Shown piece after piece: positions 1-8,715 of a stretch of DNA of 64,000 bases. This DNA comes from Deltaproteobacteria bacterium (GTDB lineage Bacteria; UBA10199; JACPAL01). Position numbers and translations under genes: made by a program. Each line of letters opens with the position of its first letter. The stretch's first letter is position 1. The notes beneath the pieces are model-generated. The model made no database searches. It worked only from the letters and a program-made list of their open reading frames with translations, and was not told the origin of the DNA. Location: contig JACPAK010000009.1 in assembly GCA_016180845.1 (NCBI GenBank), positions 1-64,000 on the forward strand, read 5' to 3'.

Positions 1-1
1 G

Positions 2-115
2 AGTTTGGAGGTTGAGTTGATCACGCCGATTGCGATGGATAAGGAGCTCCGATTTGCGATTCGAGAGGGAGGACATACAGTCGGGGCAGGAGTGGTAGCG
101 GAAGTGATTGAGTAA
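2..115 (+). CDS. tuf: Elongation factor Tu, C-terminal fragment (5' end outside window)
   Basis: The open frame entering the window ends with [20 protein letters not shown] followed by two residues and TAA, which is the diagnostic C-terminal beta-barrel end of EF-Tu. EF-Tu carries aminoacyl-tRNA to the ribosome as a GTP complex. Only the last 37 residues are visible. It sits 15 bases upstream of rpsJ, the classical str-to-S10 operon junction, so the ribosomal operon is probably co-transcribed with tuf and no separate promoter is visible here. Confidence 0.95.
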   Translation, partial: SLEVELITPIAMDKELRFAIREGGHTVGAGVVAEVIE

Positions 116-130
116 AGGGAAGATTTTTTT

Positions 131-457
131 ATGGCACAAGAAGAATTTAAAGGTCCAAAGATCCGAATCAGATTGAAGGGATTTGATCACAGGCTTCTCG
201 ATCAATCAACGTCGGAGATTGTGGAAACGGTTCGTCGTACGGGAGGTCATATTGCCGGGCCGATTCCGCTTCCAACGAAGATTGAGAGATACTGTGTTCT
301 GAGGTCCCCTCATGTGGATAAAAAATCACGTGAGGAGTTTGAGATTCGGACCCATAAAAGGCTCCTGGATATCCTGGAACCGACTCAACAGACGGTCGAT
401 GCCCTGCTTAAGCTGGAGCTTTCGGCTGGTGTTGAGGTCGAAATCAAGATGCTGTGA
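131..457 (+). CDS. rpsJ: 30S ribosomal protein S10
   Basis: A 108-residue protein (usual length about 103) with the conserved S10 segments [37 protein letters not shown] and [16 protein letters not shown]10 binds the 30S head and, with NusB, takes part in transcription antitermination. The ATG follows a weak purine run (AAGGGAAGA). It opens the S10 part of the super-operon, directly after tuf. N-terminal MAQEEFKG is slightly longer than usual. Identification is certain. Confidence 0.98.
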   Translation: MAQEEFKGPKIRIRLKGFDHRLLDQSTSEIVETVRRTGGHIAGPIPLPTKIERYCVLRSPHVDKKSREEFEIRTHKRLLDILEPTQQTVDALLKLELSAGVEVEIKML

Positions 458-485
458 GCCATGAAGTGAGGAATTGAGGGCAAAG

Positions 486-1049
486 ATGATTGAAGGGATT
501 ATTGCAAGAAAAAAAGGGATGACCCAGCTCTTCTCGAATCAGGGAGAGGTGGTGCCGGTTACCGTTCTTGAGGCCGGTCCTTGTCAGGTGGTTCAGCGCA
601 AGACGAAGGGTCATGAGGGGTATGATTCTGTTCAGATTGGATGGTCTGGTGCGACCAAGAAACGTCGGTATCTTCGTGAGTTTCGAGTTGCCCCGGAGGA
701 GGAGTTAAAGGTGGGAGATCAGGTGACCGCAGCGATCTTCAAGGCTGGAGATCGACTCCATGTGACGGGAGTTTCGAAAGGAAAAGGGTTTCAGGGTGTT
801 ATCAAGAGGCATGGGAAGGCGGGGGGACCGGCGAGTCACGGTTCGCGTTTTCATCGTACAACCGGTTCTATTGGTCAGAGAACTTCGCCAGGAGAGGTTT
901 TTAAGAATATGAAACTGCCCGGTCATATGGGCCACGAGCGTGTGACAACAAAAAATTTAGAGGTTGTTGAGGTTCGTGACAATCTGCTTTTTTTAAAGGG
1001 ATCTGTTCCAGGACCCAATGAAGGGGTTGTCATTTTAAGGAAGGGATAA
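486..1049 (+). CDS. rplC: 50S ribosomal protein L3
   Basis: A 187-residue L3. It begins MIEGIIARKKGMTQLF and has the central loop VTGVSKGKGFQGVIKRHG plus GQRTSPGEVFKNMKLPGHMG, the part that reaches toward the peptidyl-transferase centre. An in-frame TTG at 474 would add four residues, but ATG 486 matches the family N-terminus and has GAGGG five bases upstream, so it is chosen. L3 is an early assembly protein of the 50S subunit. Confidence 0.97.
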   Translation: MIEGIIARKKGMTQLFSNQGEVVPVTVLEAGPCQVVQRKTKGHEGYDSVQIGWSGATKKRRYLREFRVAPEEELKVGDQVTAAIFKAGDRLHVTGVSKGKGFQGVIKRHGKAGGPASHGSRFHRTTGSIGQRTSPGEVFKNMKLPGHMGHERVTTKNLEVVEVRDNLLFLKGSVPGPNEGVVILRKG

Positions 1050-1051
1050 AG

Positions 1052-1666
1052 ATGCAGCTCGAAGTTTACAATTCGGAGAAGAAAAAGGTTGGCCAGGTAG
1101 CGGCTCCGGAGTTTCTTTCATCCAGGCCTCGGAATGGTCTGATCTATCAGGTGGTGGTTCAGCAGCTGACGAATCAGCGTGAGGGGAATTCTCGCGTGAA
1201 AAATCGGCATGAGGTGACTGGGAGTACGCGAAAGATCTATAGACAGAAAGGGACCGGTCGGGCGCGCCATGGAGATATCAAGGCGCCTCTTTTTGTCGGT
1301 GGAGGCCGTGCCTTTGGGCCCAAACCGAGGGATTGGTCTTCTGTTCTTCCGAAAAAAATTCGGGATGGGGCCTTGCGTGATCTTGTTGTCTCCAAACAGG
1401 CGGAAGGGAAGTTGTGGCTTTTGGATTCTTTGACATTCCCGAAGCCAAAGACGAAGGAGATGAAGACGCTTTTTGAGAAGTTTGGAGCCCCATCAGGGCT
1501 TCTCGTCTTCTCCGAAAAGAATTTGAATCTTGAAAAATCGATTCGCAATCTGGAGAAATTTAAAGGGGCTCATTGGGAGGCGCTTTCGGTCAAAGACCTC
1601 CTTCATTATGACCATCTCTTGATGACGAAAGAGGCCTTTCAGCGATTTGTGGAGAGATACTCATGA
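1052..1666 (+). CDS. rplD: 50S ribosomal protein L4
   Basis: A 204-residue L4 with the exit-tunnel loop motif [20 protein letters not shown] and [16 protein letters not shown]4 lines the peptide exit tunnel and in many bacteria represses its own operon. The start lies two bases after the rplC stop. The last codons overlap rplW by four bases (ATGA), indicating translational coupling. No S10-leader attenuator is visible because the upstream gene is tuf. Confidence 0.97.
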   Translation: MQLEVYNSEKKKVGQVAAPEFLSSRPRNGLIYQVVVQQLTNQREGNSRVKNRHEVTGSTRKIYRQKGTGRARHGDIKAPLFVGGGRAFGPKPRDWSSVLPKKIRDGALRDLVVSKQAEGKLWLLDSLTFPKPKTKEMKTLFEKFGAPSGLLVFSEKNLNLEKSIRNLEKFKGAHWEALSVKDLLHYDHLLMTKEAFQRFVERYS

Positions 1667-1950
1667 GACCGGTTCATGAAATAATCCATCGTGCTGTTGT
1701 GACAGAAAAATCTGTCATGGAAAGGGCGCACTCTCGCTATGCCTTTGAGGTGGCATCTGATGCGAGCAAGCCGGTGATTCGGCAGGCGGTTGAGGATTTT
1801 TTTAAAGTGAATGTTGTTTCTGTTCGGACCATTAAGGTTCCTGAAAAAAAGAGACGCTTTGGTCGTTACCCAGGGAAGAAGCCTGTATGGAAAAAGGCGA
1901 TCGTTACCCTGAAGGAAGGCCAAAAGATAGAAATGTTGGAAGCTGAGTAG
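1663..1950 (+). CDS. rplW: 50S ribosomal protein L23
   Basis: A 95-residue L23 beginning [20 protein letters not shown], with [20 protein letters not shown] and a closing [16 protein letters not shown] stretch, as in the family. L23 sits at the tunnel exit and docks trigger factor and SRP. The start overlaps rplD by four bases. Length and order in the operon are normal. Confidence 0.97.
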   Translation: MRPVHEIIHRAVVTEKSVMERAHSRYAFEVASDASKPVIRQAVEDFFKVNVVSVRTIKVPEKKRRFGRYPGKKPVWKKAIVTLKEGQKIEMLEAE

Positions 1951-1960
1951 TGGAGGCATA

Positions 1961-2791
1961 ATGGGTATTAAATCTTACAGATCGTATACGCCAAATCGCC
2001 GATTTCAAACGTCGCTTGATTTCTCTGCCCTGACGGCCACAAGACCCGAAAAGGGGCTTTTGGAGGGGATCAACAGAACCGGGGGGAGGAACAATACCGG
2101 GCGAGTGACGATGCGTTGGATTGGTGGAGGGCATAAACGGCGTTATCGCATGGTCGATTTTCGTCGCTTGAAGCGCTCCATCCCTGGTCGTGTTACTTCA
2201 ATTGAATATGACCCAAATCGATCCGCCTTTATTGCTCTTGTGACGTATCAGGACGGTGAGAAATCTTATATCCTTGCCCCTGAAGGGATTCGAGTTGGAG
2301 TTTTGGTCGTTGCAAGTTCTGATGCGGAAATCGAAGTCGGAAATCATCTTCCTCTTCGTGGAATTCCTGTGGGAACGGGAATTCATAATATTGAAATGTA
2401 TCCCGGTCGTGGGGGTCAGCTTGTACGGAGCGCCGGCTCTGTGGCCCAACTGATCGCGAAAGAAGGAGAAGAGGCTCAGATCCGACTCCCTTCGGGAGAG
2501 GTGAGGAAGGTCGATCTCGACTGTTGGGCGACCATTGGGCAAGTCTCAAATCTGGATCATGAAAATATTGTGATTGGAAAGGCAGGACGGATGCGTTGGT
2601 TGGGAAGACTGCCTAAGGTGCGTGGTGTCGCGATGAATCCTGTCGATCATCCTCATGGCGGTGGTGAAGGCAAATCCAAAGGGGGGAATCACCCGTCATC
2701 ACCATGGGGGACACCGACGAAAGGGTTCAAGACCCGTCATAATAAACGAACCGACAGGTTTATTGTTAGAGATCGCAGGGCCAAATTATAG
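1961..2791 (+). CDS. rplB: 50S ribosomal protein L2
   Basis: A 276-residue L2 with the conserved [20 protein letters not shown] start, RSAGSVAQL core and the universally conserved C-terminal [20 protein letters not shown] motif, which contacts 23S rRNA near the peptidyl-transferase centre. L2 is needed for subunit association. Start ATG 1961 follows GTGGAGGCATA. The length is typical of bacteria. Confidence 0.98.
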   Translation: MGIKSYRSYTPNRRFQTSLDFSALTATRPEKGLLEGINRTGGRNNTGRVTMRWIGGGHKRRYRMVDFRRLKRSIPGRVTSIEYDPNRSAFIALVTYQDGEKSYILAPEGIRVGVLVVASSDAEIEVGNHLPLRGIPVGTGIHNIEMYPGRGGQLVRSAGSVAQLIAKEGEEAQIRLPSGEVRKVDLDCWATIGQVSNLDHENIVIGKAGRMRWLGRLPKVRGVAMNPVDHPHGGGEGKSKGGNHPSSPWGTPTKGFKTRHNKRTDRFIVRDRRAKL

Positions 2792-2803
2792 AGGAGGTAA
2801 GTA

Positions 2804-3175
2804 GTGCCACGTTCAGTAAAAAAAGGACCGTTTGTTGACGAGCATTTGGTGAACAAAGTGAAGGGTGCGCTTGATTCCAAGAGTCGCAAGGTGATCAAGA
2901 CCTGGTCTCGACGTTCAACGATCACACCTGATTTTGTGGGTCTGACCTTTGCGGTTCATAATGGGAGGAAGTTTATTCCTGTTTTCGTGACGGAGAATAT
3001 GGTGGGGCATCATTTGGGAGAGTTTGCGCCGACTCGTTTATTCAAGGGGCACTCCGGGATACGGAAGGCTGAGACTCCTGCAGCAGGTGGGGCAGCTCCT
3101 GCAGGCGGGGCTCCTGGAGCGGCAGCCGCTCCCGCTGGTGCGCCAGCAGCAGCTCCGAAACAGGGAGGGGCTTAA
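2804..3175 (+). CDS. rpsS: 30S ribosomal protein S19 with Ala/Gly/Pro-rich tail
   Basis: Residues 1-91 are a normal S19 ([32 protein letters not shown]), the 30S head protein that binds S13 and 16S rRNA. The start is GTG 2804 after GAGGAGG. From about residue 92 the protein continues for some 30 residues of almost only Ala, Gly and Pro with one Lys near the end, so it is 123 residues instead of about 92. The frame is open without interruption and stops three bases before rplV, so this is a real extension rather than a missed stop. Confidence 0.95.
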   Translation: MPRSVKKGPFVDEHLVNKVKGALDSKSRKVIKTWSRRSTITPDFVGLTFAVHNGRKFIPVFVTENMVGHHLGEFAPTRLFKGHSGIRKAETPAAGGAAPAGGAPGAAAAPAGAPAAAPKQGGA

Positions 3176-3178
3176 TCG

Positions 3179-3514
3179 ATGGCACAGATTACAGCAAAGC
3201 TCCGTCATTTTCGTGTCGCCCCACGGAAGGTTCGTCTTGTGGCAGATCAGGTTAGGGGAAAGCCGGTGCAGGAGGCGCTTGATCTTCTGGCTTTTCTGAC
3301 TGTTTCCTCTGCCAAGGATATGTCCAAGCTGATTCGCTCGGCGGTCTCAAATGCGGATCGGAAGGGTGGCATGGATCTGGATAATCTGTTTGTTCGATTC
3401 GTTTATGTTGATCAGGGACCAACGTTGCGTCGTTTTATGACGCGGGCTCGTGGAAGTGCTTCTCGGGTTAATAAGAAAACAAGTCATATCACTCTTGTGT
3501 TGGAGGAAAAGTAA
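3179..3514 (+). CDS. rplV: 50S ribosomal protein L22
   Basis: A 111-residue L22: AKLRHFRVAPRKVRLVADQV at the N-terminus, and PTLRRFMTRARGSASRVNKK forming the tunnel-lining beta-hairpin where macrolide-resistance changes are known in other bacteria. Start ATG follows the rpsS stop by three bases; the stop is immediately followed by rpsC. Normal length. Confidence 0.97.
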   Translation: MAQITAKLRHFRVAPRKVRLVADQVRGKPVQEALDLLAFLTVSSAKDMSKLIRSAVSNADRKGGMDLDNLFVRFVYVDQGPTLRRFMTRARGSASRVNKKTSHITLVLEEK

Positions 3515-4177
3515 ATGGGACAGAAAACGGACCCCCGTGGATTTCGATTAGGGATAACGCGTACTTGGGATTCTCAATGGTATGCGAGGAAAGACTACGC
3601 CAAGTATGTGGCTCAGGATGTCAAGATCCGTCAGCTTGTTAAAGAGAAGTTGTCTCATGCGGGTGTGTCTCGAATTGAGATCGAGAGACGTGGTTCAAAG
3701 ATTACGGTAAAAATTCACACGGCACGCCCTGGTTTGGTGATTGGGAAAAAGGGGACAGGGATTGATGCGTTGAAGGTGGAGCTCTCTTCTTTGATTCAGG
3801 GAGATATTGATGTGACGATTCATGAGGTTCGAAAGGCAGAACTCGATGCGCAGTTGGTCGCTGAAAATATTGCCATGCAGCTCGAGCGGCGTATTGCCTT
3901 TCGTCGAGCGATGAAAAAGGCGGTAACACAGGCTCTGAAATTTGGTGCCTTGGGTATCAAGGTCAAGTGTGGTGGGCGACTTGCGGGGGCTGAGATCGCA
4001 AGGAAAGAATGGTATCGGGAGGGGAGGGTTCCTCTTCATACACTTCGGGCAGATATTGATTATGGACAGGCAGAGGCGCTCACAACCTATGGGAAGATTG
4101 GAGTGAAGTGTTGGATCTACAAAGGAAACGTTTTTGGAAAAGGAATTGAAAAACAGGAAGCGGAGGCAGTGAAATAA
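3515..4177 (+). CDS. rpsC: 30S ribosomal protein S3
   Basis: A 220-residue S3 with N-terminal [20 protein letters not shown], a KH domain ([17 protein letters not shown], with the GxxG loop) and the C-terminal GVKCWIYKG segment. S3 lies at the mRNA entry channel and contributes to helicase activity of the ribosome. It starts directly at the rplV stop and ends one base before rplP, so coupling is tight. Confidence 0.98.
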   Translation: MGQKTDPRGFRLGITRTWDSQWYARKDYAKYVAQDVKIRQLVKEKLSHAGVSRIEIERRGSKITVKIHTARPGLVIGKKGTGIDALKVELSSLIQGDIDVTIHEVRKAELDAQLVAENIAMQLERRIAFRRAMKKAVTQALKFGALGIKVKCGGRLAGAEIARKEWYREGRVPLHTLRADIDYGQAEALTTYGKIGVKCWIYKGNVFGKGIEKQEAEAVK

Positions 4178-4600
4178 ATGTTACAACCGGCACGGCTCAA
4201 ATTTATGAAGCTGCAGAAGGGTCGGATTCGTGGGAATGCGACTCGAGGATTCCGTTTGAGTTTTGGTGATTATGGTCTTCAGTCCCTTGAGCGTGGGCTT
4301 GTCACAGCCCGGCAGATTGAGGCGAGTCGTCTGGCGATGGCTCGTTTTATGAAGAAGGGCGGGAAAGTTTGGATAAGAATTTTCCCTGATAAACCGATTA
4401 CGAAAAAACCTGCTGAAACACGCATGGGAAAAGGGAAGGGATCTGTTGAAGGCTGGGGAGCAGTTGTGAAGCCGGGACGGGTCTTGTTTGAACTGGAAGG
4501 TCTGGAGGCGAGTGAGGCGCACGCTGCCTTAAAATTGGCGGCCGACAAACTCCCCGTTCTGACCCATTTTATTACAAGAGAAAAATTCAGGGAATTTTAG
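4178..4600 (+). CDS. rplP: 50S ribosomal protein L16
   Basis: A 140-residue L16 ([50 protein letters not shown]). L16 binds near the A-site tRNA and organises the A and P sites. It starts with ATG right after the rpsC stop. The N-terminus begins [20 protein letters not shown], slightly different from the usual RTKFRKQHRGR pattern but clearly the family. Confidence 0.97.
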   Translation: MLQPARLKFMKLQKGRIRGNATRGFRLSFGDYGLQSLERGLVTARQIEASRLAMARFMKKGGKVWIRIFPDKPITKKPAETRMGKGKGSVEGWGAVVKPGRVLFELEGLEASEAHAALKLAADKLPVLTHFITREKFREF

Positions 4601-4613
4601 AGAGAGTGTGATC

Positions 4614-4802
4614 ATGCATAAGGCGAGTGAAATAAAAGAGAAGAAACCAGAGGAGCTTATCCTTTTGGAGAGAGATTTGCGTCGGGAGCTTGGCGAACTT
4701 CAATTGAAGGTACGTATGGGCACGACCGCCTCAACAGCTCGTCTTGGCCAGATTCGGAGAGAGATTGCTCGAATTTTAACAATTCGGAGGGAAAAACAAT
4801 GA
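4614..4802 (+). CDS. rpmC: 50S ribosomal protein L29
   Basis: A 62-residue helical L29 with the typical SEIKEKKPEELILLERDLRR pattern and a C-terminal Q-IRREIARILTI-R helix. L29 sits beside L23 at the tunnel exit. GTG 4608 is in frame upstream, but ATG 4614 has AGAGAG seven bases upstream and gives the family N-terminus (MHKASEIKEK). The stop overlaps the rpsQ start by four bases. Confidence 0.93.
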   Translation: MHKASEIKEKKPEELILLERDLRRELGELQLKVRMGTTASTARLGQIRREIARILTIRREKQ

Positions 4803-5065
4803 GTCGTCGAACTCAGGTAGGGCGTGTGCTTAGTCATAAAATGCAGAAAACCGCCATTGTTATCGTTGAAAGACGTACGCCTGAATTGCGGACAGGGAAG
4901 GTTGTTCTTCAACAGAAGAAATACAAGGTTCACGATGAGAGTGATGAGACGCAAGCTGGAGATGAGGTATTGATCGAAGAATCCCGTCCCTTGTCTCGTG
5001 AAAAGAGGTGGAGAATTCTAAAGGTTTTGAAAAAGGCTTATGCTGAAGCTGGAGGGCAGGCTTAA
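4799..5065 (+). CDS. rpsQ: 30S ribosomal protein S17
   Basis: An 88-residue OB-fold S17 with the conserved [17 protein letters not shown] start, [20 protein letters not shown] core and [12 protein letters not shown]. It is an early 16S rRNA-binding assembly protein. It overlaps rpmC (ATGA) and rplN (TAATG), so translation is probably coupled across all three genes. Confidence 0.97.
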   Translation: MSRRTQVGRVLSHKMQKTAIVIVERRTPELRTGKVVLQQKKYKVHDESDETQAGDEVLIEESRPLSREKRWRILKVLKKAYAEAGGQA

Positions 5066-5433
5066 TGATTCAGACGGAAACAGTTTGTGATTCGGCGGAT
5101 AATTCAGGCGCGAAAAAACTTCTCTGCATCCGCGTTTTGGGAGGCTCCTACAGGAGGTATGCATCCCTGGGGGATCTCATTGTGGTTTCTGTCAAGGAGG
5201 CCTTGCCAAATTCAAAGGTTAAAAAAGGAGATGTCAAGAGGGCAGTGATAGTCCGGTGCGCCAAAGAATATCGAAGGAGTGACGGTTCTTATATCCGCTT
5301 CGATGATAATTCAGTGGTGCTTCTGGATCAGGCAGGCGAGCCGATCGGAACTCGTATTTTTGGTCCTGTGGCTCGGGAACTGCGAGCTAAGAATTTCACA
5401 AAGATTATCTCGTTAGCTCCGGAGGTTTTATAA
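5065..5433 (+). CDS. rplN: 50S ribosomal protein L14
   Basis: A 122-residue L14, the usual length. It begins [19 protein letters not shown] and contains the signature [34 protein letters not shown] and [14 protein letters not shown]14 forms an intersubunit bridge and is the binding site of RsfS. One base is shared with the rpsQ stop. Confidence 0.98.
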   Translation: MIQTETVCDSADNSGAKKLLCIRVLGGSYRRYASLGDLIVVSVKEALPNSKVKKGDVKRAVIVRCAKEYRRSDGSYIRFDDNSVVLLDQAGEPIGTRIFGPVARELRAKNFTKIISLAPEVL

Positions 5434-5434
5434 A

Positions 5435-5743
5435 ATGATTCGTAAGGGTGACAACGTTATTGTGACGACTGGAAAAGAAAAGGGGAAGATTGCGAAGGTC
5501 ATTGCCATTTTCCCGAGGGAAAGCTCTGCCCTTTTGGAAAAGCTTAACAAGGTCAAGCGGCATCAGAAACCGACAGCCAAACTTCGCCAGGGAGGTATTG
5601 TTGAGAAAGAGGCGCCGATTCATGTTTCAAAAATGATGCTTTACTGCTCGAAATGTTCCAAAGGGGTGCGGGTTGGTTCTAAAGTGATCGATGGTGGAAA
5701 GAAGGTCCGGTTTTGTCGCAAGTGTCAGGAGGTATTTGCTTAA
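5435..5743 (+). CDS. rplX: 50S ribosomal protein L24, zinc-ribbon form
   Basis: A 102-residue L24: KOW motif near the N-terminus ([17 protein letters not shown]), then [20 protein letters not shown]. The C-terminal part carries two CxxC pairs (YCSKC around residue 70 and FCRKC near the end), consistent with a zinc ribbon, which many L24 proteins lack. L24 initiates 50S assembly. It begins two bases after the rplN stop. Confidence 0.95.
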   Translation: MIRKGDNVIVTTGKEKGKIAKVIAIFPRESSALLEKLNKVKRHQKPTAKLRQGGIVEKEAPIHVSKMMLYCSKCSKGVRVGSKVIDGGKKVRFCRKCQEVFA

Positions 5744-5744
5744 T

Positions 5745-6284
5745 ATGTCGTTTGAGAAATTTTATAAGGAAAAATGTCTTCCGAAACTTCAAAAAGAGTT
5801 GGCGATTGAGAATTGGATGCGGGTTCCGCGACTTGAAAAAGTTGTGGTCTCCACTTGTCTTAAGGAGGCAACTCAAGACAAGAAGGTTCTGGATCACGCT
5901 GCTCAGGAAATGGCCTTGATCACCGGTCAGCGGCCGGCAGTCACCCGGGCGCGGAAGTCGATTGCGAATTTCAAATTGAGGCAAGGGATGCCGATCGGAT
6001 GCCGTGTTGTTTTGAGGAAAAAGATGATGTTTGAGTTTTTGAATCGCTTGATCAATGTCGCCCTTCCGAGAATGCGGGACTTTCATGGTGTTTCTCCAAA
6101 GGGTTTTGACGGTCAGGGAAATTATACATTGGGAATTACAGAACAGATTGTTTTTCCGGAAATTGAATATGACAAGATTGAGAGGGTCTGGGGAATGAAT
6201 GTGACTATTGTGACGAGTGCAAAGAGTGATGCAGAGGCCAAGGTGCTTCTTCGTCTTTTGGGAGTGCCTTTTAGGGAGAACTAA
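5745..6284 (+). CDS. rplE: 50S ribosomal protein L5
   Basis: A 179-residue L5 beginning [20 protein letters not shown], with [19 protein letters not shown] and [11 protein letters not shown]; it binds 5S rRNA. The frame is open upstream to 5691, but that stretch lies inside rplX; ATG 5745, just after the rplX stop and 11 bases after AGGAGG, fits the family start. Normal length. Confidence 0.97.
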   Translation: MSFEKFYKEKCLPKLQKELAIENWMRVPRLEKVVVSTCLKEATQDKKVLDHAAQEMALITGQRPAVTRARKSIANFKLRQGMPIGCRVVLRKKMMFEFLNRLINVALPRMRDFHGVSPKGFDGQGNYTLGITEQIVFPEIEYDKIERVWGMNVTIVTSAKSDAEAKVLLRLLGVPFREN

Positions 6285-6287
6285 AAC

Positions 6288-6473
6288 ATGGCAAAGACTT
6301 CATTAAGGGTGAAGGCAACAAGGAAACCCCGTTTCAAGGTCAGAGGCTATTTTCGGTGTCATTTTTGTGGTCGACCCCGTGGTTATCTGCGCCGGTTTGG
6401 CATGTGCCGTATTTGCTTCAGGATGAAGGCGCTTGCCGGTGAATTACCTGGGGTTACGAAAGCAAGCTGGTAG
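6288..6473 (+). CDS. rpsZ: 30S ribosomal protein S14, zinc-binding type
   Basis: A 61-residue short S14 with two CxxC pairs ([20 protein letters not shown], then C), i.e. the zinc-binding C+ form rather than the 100-residue C- form of Escherichia coli. It helps assemble the 30S head. The short zinc form in the spc operon is standard for many phyla; together with S4, L24 and L36 it makes this ribosome zinc-rich. Confidence 0.97.
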   Translation: MAKTSLRVKATRKPRFKVRGYFRCHFCGRPRGYLRRFGMCRICFRMKALAGELPGVTKASW

Positions 6474-6482
6474 GAGGATTTC

Positions 6483-6878
6483 ATGACGGATCCATTGAGT
6501 GATATGTTGACAAGAATCAGAAATGCCCAGAAGGCGGGACATGACGAGGTTCGTGTTCCTTTTTCTCGGTTGAAGCTTGAGGTTATCAAGATTCTCAAGA
6601 AAGAAGGCTACCTGGGTGATGTTCGCGAAGAAACGGGAGAAAAGGGAGATCGTTGGATCGAGGTGAAGCTTCGCTATGTCGGACGTCGGAAGCCTTTGAT
6701 TCAAAATTTAAGTCGAACAAGCCGACCCGGTTTGAGAATTTACAAAGGGCATACGGAAATTCCCACCATCAGGAGCGGGATTGGCATGGCGATCCTTTCC
6801 ACATCGAAGGGAGTGATGACGGATAAGGAGGCCCGCGAAAAGAAGGTAGGGGGAGAGGTGCTTTGCACCATTTGGTAA
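6483..6878 (+). CDS. rpsH: 30S ribosomal protein S8
   Basis: A 131-residue S8: MTDPLSDMLTRIRNAQKAGH at the start and the C-terminal signature GIAILSTSKGVMTDKEA in the variant form GMAILSTSKGVMTDKEAREK. S8 binds the central domain of 16S rRNA and represses the spc operon in E. coli. Start ATG follows TAGGAGGATTTC, a strong ribosome-binding site. Confidence 0.97.
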   Translation: MTDPLSDMLTRIRNAQKAGHDEVRVPFSRLKLEVIKILKKEGYLGDVREETGEKGDRWIEVKLRYVGRRKPLIQNLSRTSRPGLRIYKGHTEIPTIRSGIGMAILSTSKGVMTDKEAREKKVGGEVLCTIW

Positions 6879-6888
6879 AAGGAAGATT

Positions 6889-7443
6889 ATGTCGAGAATA
6901 GGAAAACAACCGATTAAGATCCCCGAGAAGGTGAAGGTAGCGGTTCAGGGGGACAGGGTCCTTGTTGAAGGGCCTTTGGGCAAGTTGCAGCAAGAGCTGG
7001 ACTCCATGACGACGATCGCCCTTAAAGAGGGGGTTCTTACTGTCTCTCCAAAGGAAGAGCTCCGAGAGGCGAGGATGCGACAAGGGTTGATGCGTAATTT
7101 GATACGCAACATGGTCGACGGGGTGACACAAGGGTTTAAGAAAGAGCTGGAGATCAATGGTGTCGGTTACCGTGCTGAGGTCAAGGGGGATACTCTTAAT
7201 CTGACACTCGGTTTCTCTCATCCTGTTATATTTCCCATTCCACAGGGGATCAAGATCCAAGTGGAAAAACAGGTTAAGTTGCAGGTTTCAGGGGTTTCAA
7301 AGGCACTTGTGGGAGAGACTTCGGCGCGAATTCGAAAGTTAAGGCCACCTGAACCTTACAAAGGCAAGGGGATCAAGTACGTGAGTGAAATCATTCGGAG
7401 GAAGGTTGGGAAGGCTGTGGTCGGTGCCGGAGGAGGCAAGTAA
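6889..7443 (+). CDS. rplF: 50S ribosomal protein L6
   Basis: A 184-residue L6 (SRIGKQPIKIPEKVKVAVQG; LGFSHPVIFPIPQGI; C-terminal RPPEPYKGKGIKYVSEIIRR, the family signature). It sits near the factor-binding site of the 50S subunit. The stop overlaps the rplR start (TAATG). Normal length. Confidence 0.97.
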   Translation: MSRIGKQPIKIPEKVKVAVQGDRVLVEGPLGKLQQELDSMTTIALKEGVLTVSPKEELREARMRQGLMRNLIRNMVDGVTQGFKKELEINGVGYRAEVKGDTLNLTLGFSHPVIFPIPQGIKIQVEKQVKLQVSGVSKALVGETSARIRKLRPPEPYKGKGIKYVSEIIRRKVGKAVVGAGGGK

Positions 7444-7796
7444 TGAAAACAAAAACTGAAGCTAGAGATCGTCGACATTCCCGAATTCGGAAGAAAGTAT
7501 CCGGGAGCTCCTCAAGACCTCGTCTTTCCATTTATAGGAGTTTGAAGCATCTTTATGCCCAGCTGATTGATGATAATGACAAAAAGACCCTTCTCGGTCT
7601 TTCCTCGAAGTCGAAGGAGTTCTCAAAAAAAATAGCCGGGAATGTGAAGGGGGCACGTGAGTTTGGGTTGTTTTTTGCCAAGATGGCGCGTCAGAAACAG
7701 TTTGAGAATGTGACTTTTGATCGAGGTGGGTATATTTATCATGGACGTCTGAAGGCCTTTGCTGAAGGGGCTAGAGAAGGAGGGTTAAAGTTTTGA
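7443..7796 (+). CDS. rplR: 50S ribosomal protein L18
   Basis: A 117-residue L18 with [35 protein letters not shown] and the C-terminal [20 protein letters not shown], the 5S rRNA-binding signature. It starts inside the rplF stop and ends overlapping the rpsE start. Confidence 0.97.
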   Translation: MKTKTEARDRRHSRIRKKVSGSSSRPRLSIYRSLKHLYAQLIDDNDKKTLLGLSSKSKEFSKKIAGNVKGAREFGLFFAKMARQKQFENVTFDRGGYIYHGRLKAFAEGAREGGLKF

Positions 7797-8275
7797 TAAG
7801 TGCAGAAACATCACAGTTTGTTGAAAGAATTATTGATATCCGACGTGTCGCAAAAGTAGTGAAGGGAGGGCGCCGTTTTAGTTTTTCGGCTCTCGTGGTT
7901 ATCGGAGATCATAATGGGAGAGTCGGTATCGGATTAGGAAAAGCGAGCGAGGTTCCCGAGGCGATCCGAAAAGGAACTGAGAAGGCGAAACGAGAACTTT
8001 TTGACGTACCAATGGCTGCTGGAGGCACCATCCCGCATGAAGTGATGGGAATTTATGGTGCAGGGATGGTACTTTTGAAGCCAGCTTCTGAAGGGACTGG
8101 TGTTATTGCCGGCGGTGCGGTGCGTGCTGTTTTGGAATCGGCAGGTCTTAGGAATATTCTGACGAAAAGTATTGGAACGAATAATCCGCAGAACGTCGTT
8201 AAGGCGACTGTGAATGGTTTGAAGCAGCTTCAGCAGCGTGAAGAATATCAAAGATTAAGGGGAGGTTCCCTGTGA
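7793..8275 (+). CDS. rpsE: 30S ribosomal protein S5
   Basis: A 160-residue S5 with the double-stranded-RNA-binding part ([20 protein letters not shown]) and [21 protein letters not shown]5 influences decoding accuracy. The start is TTG 7793, overlapping the rplR stop by four bases (TTGA), with GGAGGG eight bases upstream. The gene is followed directly by rplO: the L30 gene (rpmD) that normally lies between is absent. Confidence 0.95.
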   Translation: MISAETSQFVERIIDIRRVAKVVKGGRRFSFSALVVIGDHNGRVGIGLGKASEVPEAIRKGTEKAKRELFDVPMAAGGTIPHEVMGIYGAGMVLLKPASEGTGVIAGGAVRAVLESAGLRNILTKSIGTNNPQNVVKATVNGLKQLQQREEYQRLRGGSL

Positions 8276-8715
8276 ATCTGGGTTCATTAGTTGCCCCAGA
8301 AGGGGCGAGAAAAAAGAGAAAGCGCGTTGGTCGAGGTGAAGGTTCCGGGCATGGAGGGACCTCGACTCGCGGTCATAAAGGACAGAAGTCGCGCGCTGGA
8401 GGGCCCAAGGGGCGTGGATTTGAGGGTGGGCAGACACCCATGATTCGTCGTCTTCCCAAGAGGGGGTTTTTTAATTTTTCGAGGAAAGAATATTCTGTTG
8501 TGAATGTAGGGGATCTCAAGGATATTCCTGCGGGGTCGGTGGTTGATGAGAATTTTCTTTTTGAGCAAGGATTCGTCAAAAGAAAGAAATTGGGCATCAA
8601 AATTTTGGGACAAGGCGATCTGGGAGTTTCCCTGGTTGTTAAGGCAAATTCCTTTTCGGAGTCGGCTCAGAAAAAGATCACAGAAGCGGGAGGAAGGTTT
8701 GAGGTGGTTTCCTGA
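8272..8715 (+). CDS. rplO: 50S ribosomal protein L15
   Basis: A 147-residue L15: [48 protein letters not shown], all diagnostic. It starts with GTG overlapping the rpsE stop (GTGA) after GGGGAGG. The stop shares bases with the secY start. L15 is a late assembly protein. Confidence 0.96.
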   Translation: MNLGSLVAPEGARKKRKRVGRGEGSGHGGTSTRGHKGQKSRAGGPKGRGFEGGQTPMIRRLPKRGFFNFSRKEYSVVNVGDLKDIPAGSVVDENFLFEQGFVKRKKLGIKILGQGDLGVSLVVKANSFSESAQKKITEAGGRFEVVS

